The notes beneath the pieces were generated by a model. That model did not search any database and was not told where the DNA came from. It saw only the letters and a program-made list of their open reading frames with translations. Positions 1-7,364 of a DNA stretch of 64,000 nt are shown here, piece after piece; positions within the stretch are counted from its first letter, which is position 1, and the number at the start of each line of letters is the position of its first letter. The stretch comes from Cognatundibacterium squillarum (GTDB lineage: Bacteria; Pseudomonadota; Gammaproteobacteria; Burkholderiales; Burkholderiaceae_D): contig NZ_BMYU01000001.1 of assembly GCF_014652435.1 (NCBI RefSeq), positions 248,001-312,000 on the forward strand. Direction: 5' to 3'. The position numbers were made by a program, and so were the translations under genes.

Positions 1-674
1 GTGGCAGCGCAGCTGGCTTCATTGGTATAAGGAACGGCTTTCTGCAAGCCTTCACCGGTCTGATCCGTTTTTGAGCGTGGCAACAGTATGACAACGCCGC
101 GCTTTTCCCACTGCAAATCTTCTGCTTTTAAGGCTGCCAGTTCAGAGCGGCGAAAGCCACCGGAAAACCCTAAACACAATAAAGCCATATCGCGCTGTGC
201 TGCCAGATCACCCTGTTTGCTCATTCGCTCACAAACCGCGCTCAGCATGGCGCTGTCAGCCGGCGCAGCCTTCTTTTGCGGACTGCCGTGGGTGCGGCGT
301 ATGCCGGTCAGCAATTTGCGGATATCCGGTTTTGCCGTCGGGTCATCGAATCCCTGCAGTGTATGCCAGCTCGACAGCGCAGCAATACGCAGGCTGAGTG
401 TGCTGCTTTTCAGGCTGGCGGCATGGGTCAGCAGATAGTCGCGCAGCATTTGTTCCGTCGCAGGTAAGACAAACCCTGCCCTCAGAAACTGCCGGATGGC
501 CGTCTGATACGCGCGCCGTGTATTCGGGCTGGTGGCGGCTGCCAGAAATTGCTGGTGCAGCCTGGTCAATTCCTCGGTATTCGCCAGTGCATTCGCATCG
601 TTTTTTACGGCAATTTTGGTTTTTTCTGAGGAAACACCGGCAAATGCACTATTTTGAGTTTTGCGTAACGACAT
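1..674 (-). CDS. Tyrosine recombinase / phage-integrase family protein (partial, C-terminus outside window)
   Basis: Reading the minus strand from the ATG at 674 gives an open frame of 224 codons that runs off the left edge. The N-terminal half resembles a SAM-like core-binding domain (around NTRRAYQTAIRQF). It is followed by the start of the catalytic domain: GGFRRSELAAL carries the first catalytic arginine and RSKTDQ the conserved lysine. The His-x-x-Arg and tyrosine motifs would lie beyond the window, so activity cannot be judged. Family members cut and rejoin DNA at specific sites through a phosphotyrosine intermediate. The gene is divergent from the KfrA-like gene at 814. No phage or transposon genes adjoin it on the visible side, so it may be a stand-alone recombinase rather than an island integrase. 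The family call is firm; the role is unknown. Confidence 0.85.
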   Translation of the reverse strand, partial: MSLRKTQNSAFAGVSSEKTKIAVKNDANALANTEELTRLHQQFLAAATSPNTRRAYQTAIRQFLRAGFVLPATEQMLRDYLLTHAASLKSSTLSLRIAALSSWHTLQGFDDPTAKPDIRKLLTGIRRTHGSPQKKAAPADSAMLSAVCERMSKQGDLAAQRDMALLCLGFSGGFRRSELAALKAEDLQWEKRGVVILLPRSKTDQTGEGLQKAVPYTNEASCAA

Positions 675-700
675 GGGCAATCAGCATTATTGAGCTTTAC

Positions 701-791
701 TAACTTTCGATAATATACATTAGCGTAAGTTATTTCGTGAATTTTTTCTGAAATTTTAATCGTAATTTGCTACACTATTACGTATTACGTT
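701..791. promoter_or_regulatory. Divergent promoter region with repeated TTACG/CGTAA motifs (putative operator)
   Basis: This AT-rich gap separates the recombinase and KfrA-like genes. A likely extended -10 for the rightward gene is TGCTACACT (768-776). Around it lie the inverted pair TAACTT (701-706) / AAGTTA (727-732), ATCGTAAT (759-766), and two abutting copies of ATTACGT (777-783 and 784-790). KfrA of IncP plasmids is known to bind its own promoter region; that these motifs are the binding sites here is inference. Confidence 0.5.
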
Positions 792-813
792 ATTTATTAC
801 TTTATTTGCAGAT

Positions 814-1902
814 ATGGCCAGATCAGGAATCCTCTATTCGGACGTTGCCAAAGCCGCGAGCCAGCTAACTGAACTCGGGCATCCGGTAACGGTTGATAAT
901 GTGCGCAAAATGCTCGGAGATACCGGCAGTAAAAGTACGATTGCACCGTATCTGCGCCAGTGGCGCGAAAATCATGCACTGGAGAGCGAATCCTCCCGCC
1001 TGAAGCTGCCACCTTCCCTGCTGTCTGCTGTTCAGTCTTTATATGAAGGAATGCAGCAGGAGGCGGAAATCCGTTTCACGGAAGCAGAAAAGCAGCATGA
1101 AGAAGCCGTTGCAACGCTGCAGGCCGAATTGCACACGCTGAAAAAGCGATTAGACGAAAGTGCACAAGCCCATCAGGAAGCGTTGATGGAATTGCGCTTA
1201 AGTCAGAAAGAACATCGCAAAACGCTGGAAACACTGGAGCGCGAACGCTTACAAAGTCTGGCGCAGCAACAGCAAATCACCCTGCTGAATCAGCGCCTGA
1301 CCGACAAACTGCAGCACCTGCAAATGCAGGAAGAGCAATTGCAGCAGGCGCATCAGCAGTTTGAGCATTTTCAGGCGGCCAGCATGCGCCAGCGACAAGA
1401 AGAAACAGCAATGCATGAAGGTCGCCTGCAACTGGCAGAGCAGCAATTGCGCAAAACGCAGGCGCAATTGAGTGAAACGCAGGCGCAAGCCAAAGCCCAT
1501 GAATCGGATCTGCATAATCTGAGCCGTCTTTATGAGGCGGCACTGACATCACAGGCACAACTGAAGCAGCAACTGGAGTCTGAAAAATCGCAGTCTCTGA
1601 CGCTGAAACTGCAATTACAAAGCAGCGAAGAACAACAAAAACTCGTGCGTCTGCAGGCAGAAGATCATGAGCAGCGTCAGTTTGTGCTGGCAACCGAAAA
1701 AGCAAGGCTGGAAGAACGCCTGCATCTGCTGGAGCAGGAAATGCGCCGGATGCAGGAAAATCTGGGGACGCGTGAGCAGGAGCATCAGACTTTGCTCAGC
1801 ACCGTCGCCGATCTCAGCGCAGCACTGGTGCATCCGGAAGCGGAAACCAAAGAAAAGCCCGTCGCCGCGCCACGCAAGCGCCGCAAACCAGCCGCAGACT
1901 AA
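814..1902 (+). CDS. KfrA-like DNA-binding coiled-coil protein
   Basis: A 362-residue protein. Residues 1-55 match the KfrA N-terminal DNA-binding domain (MARSGILYSDVAKAASQL, then VTVDNVRKMLGDTGSKSTI), a helix-turn-helix seen in plasmid KfrA proteins. Residues about 75-345 are an almost uninterrupted coiled coil rich in Gln, Glu, Leu and Ala. The C-terminus is short and basic (RKRRKPAAD). Plasmid KfrA is an autoregulator and accessory partition factor that forms filament-like multimers. This copy appears chromosomal and is paired with a divergent tyrosine recombinase, so a role in nucleoid organisation or in controlling the recombinase is possible but unproven. A strong hairpin and a terminator follow the stop codon. 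Confidence 0.8.
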   Translation: MARSGILYSDVAKAASQLTELGHPVTVDNVRKMLGDTGSKSTIAPYLRQWRENHALESESSRLKLPPSLLSAVQSLYEGMQQEAEIRFTEAEKQHEEAVATLQAELHTLKKRLDESAQAHQEALMELRLSQKEHRKTLETLERERLQSLAQQQQITLLNQRLTDKLQHLQMQEEQLQQAHQQFEHFQAASMRQRQEETAMHEGRLQLAEQQLRKTQAQLSETQAQAKAHESDLHNLSRLYEAALTSQAQLKQQLESEKSQSLTLKLQLQSSEEQQKLVRLQAEDHEQRQFVLATEKARLEERLHLLEQEMRRMQENLGTREQEHQTLLSTVADLSAALVHPEAETKEKPVAAPRKRRKPAAD

Positions 1903-1910
1903 TCATCTTG

Positions 1911-1952
1911 GTCGCCAGATTCAGCGCACATCACGTCGCTGACTCTGGCGAC
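1911..1952 (+). other. Strong hairpin just downstream of the KfrA-like gene
   Basis: The arms GTCGCCAGA (1911-1919) and TCTGGCGAC (1944-1952) are perfectly complementary. After one mismatched position they continue as TCAGCG (1921-1926) and CGCTGA (1937-1942), leaving a 10-base loop. No T-run follows, so it is not a standard intrinsic terminator. It could protect the mRNA 3' end or be a protein-binding palindrome. Confidence 0.6.
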
Positions 1953-1982
1953 GATCAGGATACATCTGCATGCTTCTGTTCG

Positions 1983-2011
1983 GAAAAGGCCGGCATCCCG
2001 CCCGCCTTTTC
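1983..2011 (+). terminator. Intrinsic terminator of the KfrA-like gene
   Basis: GAAAAGGC (1983-1990) pairs with GCCTTTTC (2004-2011) around a GC-rich loop. The T-run lies within the 3' arm and just after it. Confidence 0.6.
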
Positions 2012-2073
2012 TTGCGTCATCACAAGAAACATCCGGATACCCGCCCTGCCCTCATGGATTCAAACTAGAATGA

Positions 2074-2111
2074 TTGCAGCACAGGAGTTATTGAGATATA
2101 TTCTCATTATC
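2074..2111 (+). promoter_or_regulatory. feo promoter with overlapping Fur-box-like site
   Basis: A -35 TTGCAG (2074-2079) and a -10 TATATT (2097-2102) are separated by 17 bases. Overlapping the -10, bases 2093-2111 read on the minus strand as GATAATGAGAATATATCTC. This matches the 19-base Fur consensus at about 13 positions, with the first eight bases identical. Fur with iron would be expected to block this promoter; that is inferred from the site and the downstream feo genes. Confidence 0.72.
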
Positions 2112-2141
2112 ATTTCGAATTAACCCTTTCCCGCCGCTGCC

Positions 2142-2426
2142 ATGAGAAATTCCACCCGCACTGATGGCGTCCAGTCCACACTGGATCAATTGAAAGTTGG
2201 AGAATCTGCCATCGTTTCCGGCATTTGCGACCATGCACAGCATGGTCCTGAGACACAAATGCGCGAAATTTCGCGCCGCCTGAAAGAACTGGGCTTTGTT
2301 GCCGGCGAATCGATTCGTGTGCTGCATCGCGGCTACTTCGGCGGCGAGCCGGTTGCAGTCAGGGTTGGTCACTCTACTTTTGCTCTGCGCAATTTTGAAG
2401 CAGCCCTGATCGGCGTCACTAAATAA
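2142..2426 (+). CDS. feoA: FeoA, ferrous iron transport accessory protein
   Basis: A 94-residue protein with the FeoA SH3-like fold signature: LDQLKVGESAIVSGI near residue 20, then the central helix MREISRRLKELGFVAGESI, and a final strand pair VAVRVGHSTFALRNFEA. FeoA proteins are small cytoplasmic partners that support FeoB-dependent Fe(II) uptake. It is the first gene of the feo operon, 20 bases upstream of feoB and directly behind a Fur-box-like promoter. The N-terminus is slightly longer than in the minimal family and no clear Shine-Dalgarno sequence precedes the ATG. Identification is secure. Confidence 0.92.
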   Translation: MRNSTRTDGVQSTLDQLKVGESAIVSGICDHAQHGPETQMREISRRLKELGFVAGESIRVLHRGYFGGEPVAVRVGHSTFALRNFEAALIGVTK

Positions 2427-2446
2427 AGCTCACGTGGTATTCATGC

Positions 2447-4330
2447 ATGGCAACACTTCCGAAGGCAACACCTCGGATTGCGCTGGTTGGCAATCCTAAC
2501 TGCGGCAAAACTGCTCTCTTCAATCGCCTGACCGGCGCCCGACAAAAAGTCGCCAATTACGCCGGTGTCACCATAGAACGCAAAGAAGGACGCTTCGTTG
2601 CCCCTGATGGCAAAGAGTGGCGCATTCTCGATTTGCCCGGCACTTACAGTCTGCGCGCTGTTACACCGGATGAAAAAATCACAGAACAAGTGCTGACCGG
2701 TCATCAGAAAGATGAGTCTGTTCCTGATCTGATCCTGTGCGTAGTCGATGCATCGAATCTGCAGCGTGGCTTACGGCTGGCGCTGGAGCTGAAAGCGCTC
2801 GGCCATCCGATGATGCTGGCGCTGAATATGATGGATATTGCAGCGAAAAAAGGTCTGGAAGTCGATGTGGCTAAGTTATCGGCAATGCTCGGGATGCCGG
2901 TTGTCGAAACGATCGCGGTATCACCACAAGGCATACGCGCACTCTGCGGCGAACTGGAAAGCTTCGCAAAAACCCTGCCTGATCAGCCGCCATCTGCACT
3001 GGAGCTGCAAACAACTGCACCGGAAGTAATTCATGCAGAAGTCAATCGCATTCTGAAAGACGTGATGCACGCTGCCAGTGAACGGCTTGATCACTTCCGC
3101 AGTCTCAGCTATCAGGCTGACCGCTGGGTGCTGAATCCGGTTACCGGACCGCTGATTTTCGCAATACTGATGTTTCTGGTATTTCAGGCGGTTTTTGCAT
3201 GGGCGCAGATTCCGATGGAATTTATCAAAGGCAGCATGGAAGATCTGGGATCGCTGGTGGAAACCCATATGGCGCCTGGCGTCCTTCAGGGTTTGCTGGT
3301 CAAAGGTGTGATAGGCGGCGCTGGCAGCGTGCTGGTGTTCCTGCCGCAGATTCTGATTCTGTTCTTCTTCATTCTGGTGATGGAAGATTCCGGCTACCTG
3401 CCGCGCGCCGCCTTCCTGCTGGATCGCTTGATGGGGAAAGTCGGTTTGTCCGGCCGCGCATTCATTCCGCTGTTATCAAGTTTTGCCTGCGCGGTACCCG
3501 GCATTATGGCAACCCGCACCATTCAGAATCCGCGCGACCGGCTGATCACCATCATGATTGCGCCGCTGATGACTTGCTCTGCCCGCTTGCCGGTTTACGC
3601 ACTGATCATTGCCGCATTTATTCCAGACCGCGAAGTGCTGGGTATCATGAATCTGCAAGGTCTGGTGCTGTTTGGCTTGTACATAGGCGGTATCGTTTCG
3701 GCCATGCTGGTTGCGCTGTTCTTTAAACATCGCTGGGGCAATGCAGCACCGAATCCCTTAATGCTGGAATTGCCGGATTACCGCCTGCCGAATGGCCGCA
3801 ATCTGGCGCTGGGATTGTGGGAACGTGCAAAAGTTTTCGTCACCCGTGTCGGTACGATTATTTTGTCGCTCATGGTAATTTTGTGGTTCCTCAGCAGCTT
3901 TCCGGGCGCACCGGAAGGCGCAGACAAGCCGGAGATTTATTACAGCATCGCCGGTTATCTTGGTCGCGCACTGGAAGTGGTATTTGCACCGATCGGCTTT
4001 AACTGGCAGATTTGTATCGCACTGGTGCCGGGTCTTGCCGCACGCGAAGTGGCTGTGGCTGCACTGGGTACGGTCTATGCGTTGTCTCAGAGCGGCGAGC
4101 AGTTAAATCAGGCGCTGGAACCGCTGATTGCGCAATCCTGGTCTTTGCCAACTGCACTGTCACTGCTGGCCTGGTATGTGTTTGCACCGCAGTGTATTGC
4201 GACGCTGAGTATCGTGCGTCGCGAAACAAACTCAGTACGCTATCCGCTGATGATGGCAGGCTATTTGTTCGGTCTGGCATACGCTGCATCGTTCCTCGTG
4301 TATCAGATTTCGCGTCTTCTGTTAGCCTGA
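2447..4330 (+). CDS. feoB: FeoB, ferrous iron transporter with N-terminal GTPase
   Basis: A 627-residue inner-membrane Fe(II) transporter. The N-terminal G domain shows G1 GNPNCGKT (residues 15-22), G3 DLPGT (62-66) and G4 NMMD (127-130). It is followed by a helical GDI-like spacer and then, from about residue 225, the membrane region with two Gate (nucleoside-recognition-like) repeats, including SFACAVPGIMATRTI and the later AAREVAVAALGTVY. It is shorter than the 773-residue E. coli FeoB, mainly at the C-terminus, which fits a system without a classic FeoC. Nearly abutting feoA upstream and a small Cys-rich gene downstream, it is very likely co-transcribed with both and iron-repressed. Confidence 0.95.
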   Translation: MATLPKATPRIALVGNPNCGKTALFNRLTGARQKVANYAGVTIERKEGRFVAPDGKEWRILDLPGTYSLRAVTPDEKITEQVLTGHQKDESVPDLILCVVDASNLQRGLRLALELKALGHPMMLALNMMDIAAKKGLEVDVAKLSAMLGMPVVETIAVSPQGIRALCGELESFAKTLPDQPPSALELQTTAPEVIHAEVNRILKDVMHAASERLDHFRSLSYQADRWVLNPVTGPLIFAILMFLVFQAVFAWAQIPMEFIKGSMEDLGSLVETHMAPGVLQGLLVKGVIGGAGSVLVFLPQILILFFFILVMEDSGYLPRAAFLLDRLMGKVGLSGRAFIPLLSSFACAVPGIMATRTIQNPRDRLITIMIAPLMTCSARLPVYALIIAAFIPDREVLGIMNLQGLVLFGLYIGGIVSAMLVALFFKHRWGNAAPNPLMLELPDYRLPNGRNLALGLWERAKVFVTRVGTIILSLMVILWFLSSFPGAPEGADKPEIYYSIAGYLGRALEVVFAPIGFNWQICIALVPGLAAREVAVAALGTVYALSQSGEQLNQALEPLIAQSWSLPTALSLLAWYVFAPQCIATLSIVRRETNSVRYPLMMAGYLFGLAYAASFLVYQISRLLLA

Positions 4331-4331
4331 T

Positions 4332-4586
4332 ATGCAAACTTTCCTGACTGCGCTGATTGTTCTGATTTGCGTCTGGCATCTGGCAATGCGCTGGATGCCG
4401 GCAAAAATACTGGCCTCCCTACGCAAGAAAGCCAGTCATTCGGTGTTCCGGTTCCTGCTTCCTAAGGTGCCGGTGGCTTCCTGCGGTAGTGGCTGCAACT
4501 CCTGCAGTGATTGTCCTGATGACAACCCGCAAAACGGTCAGCAGCAATTCAAATCCATTCCGGTCCGCGTACAAAAATCTGACTGA
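4332..4586 (+). CDS. Small Cys-rich membrane protein of the feo operon (FeoB-associated Cys-rich type)
   Basis: An 84-residue protein starting one base after the feoB stop. Residues 3-20 form one hydrophobic segment. A basic amphipathic stretch follows, then a Cys cluster CGSGCNSCSDCPDD with cysteines at 51, 55, 58 and 61. This matches the general plan of the small Cys-rich membrane proteins found after feoB in proteobacteria that lack FeoC. The spacing suggests binding of iron or an Fe-S cluster at the cytoplasmic face. Function is inferred from position and composition only. Confidence 0.7.
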   Translation: MQTFLTALIVLICVWHLAMRWMPAKILASLRKKASHSVFRFLLPKVPVASCGSGCNSCSDCPDDNPQNGQQQFKSIPVRVQKSD

Positions 4587-4723
4587 CGGTATTTCTGCTG
4601 TTTTTAGAGGCAACATTCGTACCCAAATACAACATTGCCCACAAGTACAATAGCGTAAAGCCGGCATGTCAGATATGCTGATTTCCCCCGATAGTGTCAC
4701 AAGCACGGCAAAGAAATCAGTGT

Positions 4724-5320
4724 ATGCTGGATATCATCTACGATAAAACCGACAAAGGCCGCGAAGAAATTGCTTCGCGTAAATTTGGCTTATCTGTCAA
4801 AACCCGATCATTGTTGCTGTTAATTGATGGTAAAACAGCTGCCAGTGACTTGCTGGCAAAACTGTCTTCCGTTGGTCTGGATATCAGCCGGCTTGATGAA
4901 CTGATCGAAGGCGATTTTATTGGCCCGCGCGCAATTGCGGAACCGGAATCGCAGGCTGCACAGGAGGCTGCCGCCGCGTCCCAACCCGCGCCAGGTCTTG
5001 CGTCAACCGCAACAGAACAAGCCAGCAGCTTCCGTGAGGGTATGAGTGATGCAGACCGTTTTCAGGCGGTCTATCGTTTTTACAATGAATCTATCAAAGC
5101 CAATCTTGGCTTCCGTGGTTTTACACTGCAACTGAAAGTGGAAAAAGCTGCCGATATGGCAGATTTTGAACAACTGCGCGTTCCGTTTCTGAAAGCAGTG
5201 ATGAAAGTCTGCGACCGTGACACCGCCCGCAAACTGCGCGACCGCCTCGACCCCCTGCTCTATCTCGGCGACATCCATCTGGACAGTTTTATCGAAGTGA
5301 AAAAGAACGGGACGGAATAA
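4724..5320 (+). CDS. Conserved hypothetical protein, two-part cytoplasmic
   Basis: I do not recognise a named family. From the ATG at 4724 the protein has 198 residues. An N-terminal part (MLDIIYDKTDKGREEIASRK, about residues 1-75) looks like a compact winged-helix-like domain. A linker rich in Ala, Gln, Pro and Ser (about 78-115) leads to a predicted helical C-terminal domain (about 118-198) with many charged residues. A GTG at 4694 would add 10 residues, but the conserved-looking sequence begins at the ATG. There is no signal peptide or membrane segment. It resembles proteins annotated as hypothetical in Oxalobacteraceae. The gene stands alone, with a terminator after it. Confidence 0.65.
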   Translation: MLDIIYDKTDKGREEIASRKFGLSVKTRSLLLLIDGKTAASDLLAKLSSVGLDISRLDELIEGDFIGPRAIAEPESQAAQEAAAASQPAPGLASTATEQASSFREGMSDADRFQAVYRFYNESIKANLGFRGFTLQLKVEKAADMADFEQLRVPFLKAVMKVCDRDTARKLRDRLDPLLYLGDIHLDSFIEVKKNGTE

Positions 5321-5356
5321 GTTCTGAACCCCGGCTTCCTTCTTTCTCAGTAAAAG

Positions 5357-5390
5357 GCATCGTTTTGCCAGTCGGCAACGGTGCTTTTTT
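5357..5390 (+). terminator. Intrinsic terminator after the hypothetical gene
   Basis: The stem GCATCG/CGGTGC continues, after a two-base bulge, as TTGCC/GGCAA with loop AGTC. It is followed immediately by six T residues. Confidence 0.75.
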
Positions 5391-5518
5391 ATTTTCTGCA
5401 ATCCGGTGTGGAGGGTTGCAAATCCTCCTTCATTTCTTACTTGCCCCACTGCAATCCTGACAGGTAAGCAATGCTAAGGCGGGGATTGCATCTGAACGGG
5501 CAATTTCGTTCGATTTAC

Positions 5519-5608
5519 GGCCTAAATGCGGACTCCTGCACAGGCATCCGGCGCTCGTCGGCAGAAAGTCCGGACCTCCAGAAACACCGGATGACGATTC
5601 CTGCACAG
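5519..5608 (+). repeat. Dispersed 90-base intergenic element, copy A
   Basis: One of four copies in the window. It has the flank GGCC, a left unit beginning ATGCGGACTCCTGCACAG at 5526, the core GTCGGCAGAAAGTCCGG (5557-5573), and a right unit beginning ATGACGATTCCTGCACAG at 5591, exactly 65 bases after the left unit. It lies between two convergent genes and is flanked by terminators. The alignment with the other copies has no gaps. I do not recognise a named repeat family. Confidence 0.85.
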
Positions 5609-5640
5609 CCAGTGATACTGCTGATCCCCAATTCAGCAAT

Positions 5641-5672
5641 AAAAAAGGCTGAGCGTATGCTCAGCCTTTTTT
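5641..5672. terminator. Bidirectional intrinsic terminator
   Basis: AAAAAAGGCTGAGC and GCTCAGCCTTTTTT are perfect complements around a 4-base loop. T-runs lie in both directions. It mainly serves the convergent ABC-F gene. Confidence 0.9.
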
Positions 5673-5698
5673 AACACCGGATACCGGACAGGCAATAA

Positions 5699-7300
5699 TT
5701 ACTGAATGCCCTGACTGGTCAGATACTCTTCGTAAGTGCCTTTGAAATCGATTACCTGACCATCTTTGATTTCCAGAATACGGTTTGCCAGCGACGAAAC
5801 AAATTCGCGGTCATGCGAAACGAAAATCAGTGTACCGGCATATTTTTCCAGCGCGATATTCAGAGATTCGATCGATTCCATATCCATATGGTTGGTCGGC
5901 TCATCCAGCAGCAGCACGTTGTGACGGCCAAGCATCAGCTTGCCGTACAGCATGCGGCCTTTTTCACCACCTGATAAAACTTTGACCGATTTACGGACAT
6001 CATCACCACCGAACAGCAGACGGCCGAGGATGGAACGGACAGCCTGATCATCATCGCCTTCTTTGGTCCATTGCCCCATCCAGTCTGTCAGATTCAGATC
6101 ACGTGCAAATTCTTCGGCCGGATCTTGCGGCATGTAGCCAACCGATGCGTTTTCCGCCCATTTCACCAGGCCATGGTCGCCGGACAATTGTGCAATGTCA
6201 GCGCCACCGATACAGCGCAGCAATGTGGTTTTACCCGCGCCGTTGGCACCGATAATCGCGATTTTTTCACCGGCTTCCACCATGATGTCGAAACTGGTAA
6301 AGATCTGGCGATCGTATTTCTTTGCCAGGCCCTGCACTTCAACCGCCAGACGGTGCAGTTTTTTCTCACCTTCAAAACGCACAAACGGGTTCTGACGGCT
6401 GGAAGGCTTGAATTCTTCAACTTTGATCTTATCGATCTGTTTCGCACGTGATGTCGCCTGACGTGCCTTAGATTTGTTTGCAGAGAAGCGGCGAACGAAG
6501 TCTTGCAGTTCAGCAATTTTTTCTTTTGCTTTGGCATTATTCGCCAGTGCCTGAGCGCGCGCCTGCGATGCTGCCAGCATGTAGTCGTCGTAGTTGCCCG
6601 GATAGACCTTCAGCGTGCCGTAATCCATATCCGCCATGTGCGTACAAACCTGATTCAGGAAGTGGCGATCATGGGAAATGATGATCATGGTGGAGTTGCG
6701 CTCATTCAGCACATCTTCCAGCCAGCGAATGGTGTTGATATCCAGGTTATTGGTCGGTTCGTCGAGCAGCAATACGTCCGGATTCGAAAACAGTGCCTGA
6801 GCCAGCAATACACGCAGTTTCCAGCCCGGTGCAATTGCACTCATCGGCCCCTGATGCAGGTCAATCGCAATGCCAACGCCCAGCAGCAGTTCACCAGCAC
6901 GGGATTCCGCAGTATAACCATCGAATTCAGCGAAGCGCGCTTCCAGATCAGCTGCGCGCATGTAGTCTTCGTCAGTCGCTTCCGGATTCGCGTAAATGGC
7001 ATCACGTTCAGACATTGCCGCCCACATTTCTGTGTGGCCCATCATCACGACGTCCAGTACGCGCATGTCTTCGTACGCAAACTGATCCTGTTTCAGCTTA
7101 CCAAGACGGATATTCGGGTCCAGAATCACAGAACCTGAGCTTGGTTCCAGATCGCCGCCAAGAATTTTCATGAAGGTCGATTTACCACAACCGTTCGCCC
7201 CGATCAGACCATAACGGTTACCTTCACCGAATTTGACGGAGATATTTTCGAACAGGGGCTTTGGCCCGAACTGCATTGTAATATTGGCGGTAGAAAGCAC
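5699..7300 (-). CDS. ybiT: ABC-F family ATPase, YbiT type
   Basis: A 533-residue soluble protein with two ABC ATPase domains and no membrane segments. The first Walker A is GANGCGKS (residues 34-41). The first signature is the degenerate [14 protein letters not shown], followed by Walker [12 protein letters not shown]. The second domain has GANGAGKTT, signature [13 protein letters not shown] and [11 protein letters not shown]. An arginine- and lysine-rich linker separates the domains. Length and opening sequence are much closer to E. coli YbiT than to EttA or Uup. ABC-F proteins bind the ribosomal E site and modulate translation, and some give antibiotic protection; the exact role of YbiT is less certain. 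The start is GTG at 7300 with AAGGAT upstream. Confidence 0.9.
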   Translation of the reverse strand: MLSTANITMQFGPKPLFENISVKFGEGNRYGLIGANGCGKSTFMKILGGDLEPSSGSVILDPNIRLGKLKQDQFAYEDMRVLDVVMMGHTEMWAAMSERDAIYANPEATDEDYMRAADLEARFAEFDGYTAESRAGELLLGVGIAIDLHQGPMSAIAPGWKLRVLLAQALFSNPDVLLLDEPTNNLDINTIRWLEDVLNERNSTMIIISHDRHFLNQVCTHMADMDYGTLKVYPGNYDDYMLAASQARAQALANNAKAKEKIAELQDFVRRFSANKSKARQATSRAKQIDKIKVEEFKPSSRQNPFVRFEGEKKLHRLAVEVQGLAKKYDRQIFTSFDIMVEAGEKIAIIGANGAGKTTLLRCIGGADIAQLSGDHGLVKWAENASVGYMPQDPAEEFARDLNLTDWMGQWTKEGDDDQAVRSILGRLLFGGDDVRKSVKVLSGGEKGRMLYGKLMLGRHNVLLLDEPTNHMDMESIESLNIALEKYAGTLIFVSHDREFVSSLANRILEIKDGQVIDFKGTYEEYLTSQGIQ

Positions 7301-7364
7301 TGCTTTATCCTTTTATAGAAATCTGAAACAACCCGCAATTATACCATCCGCGACTGCATGGAAT

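Larger units (their letters stand above)
5321..5698. other. Convergent intergenic region, 378 bases
   Basis: No gene is supported here. The gap holds the terminator of the upstream hypothetical gene (5357-5390), copy A of the 90-base dispersed element (5519-5608), and a bidirectional terminator (5641-5672) before the convergent ABC-F gene. Bases 5391-5518 show nothing recognisable. Confidence 0.7.

Noticed and set aside
88-703. Several plus-strand open frames at the left edge.
   Set aside because: They lie opposite the partial tyrosine recombinase gene on minus, which has clear family motifs; the plus frames have no domain or ribosome-binding site.
5519-5608. An open minus-strand frame reading GLSADERR/GLSADDRQ in all four element copies, suggesting a short conserved peptide.
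   Set aside because: It continues into unrelated sequence in each copy, has no common start or stop, and substitutions change residues as often as not. The conservation is better explained at the DNA or RNA level.
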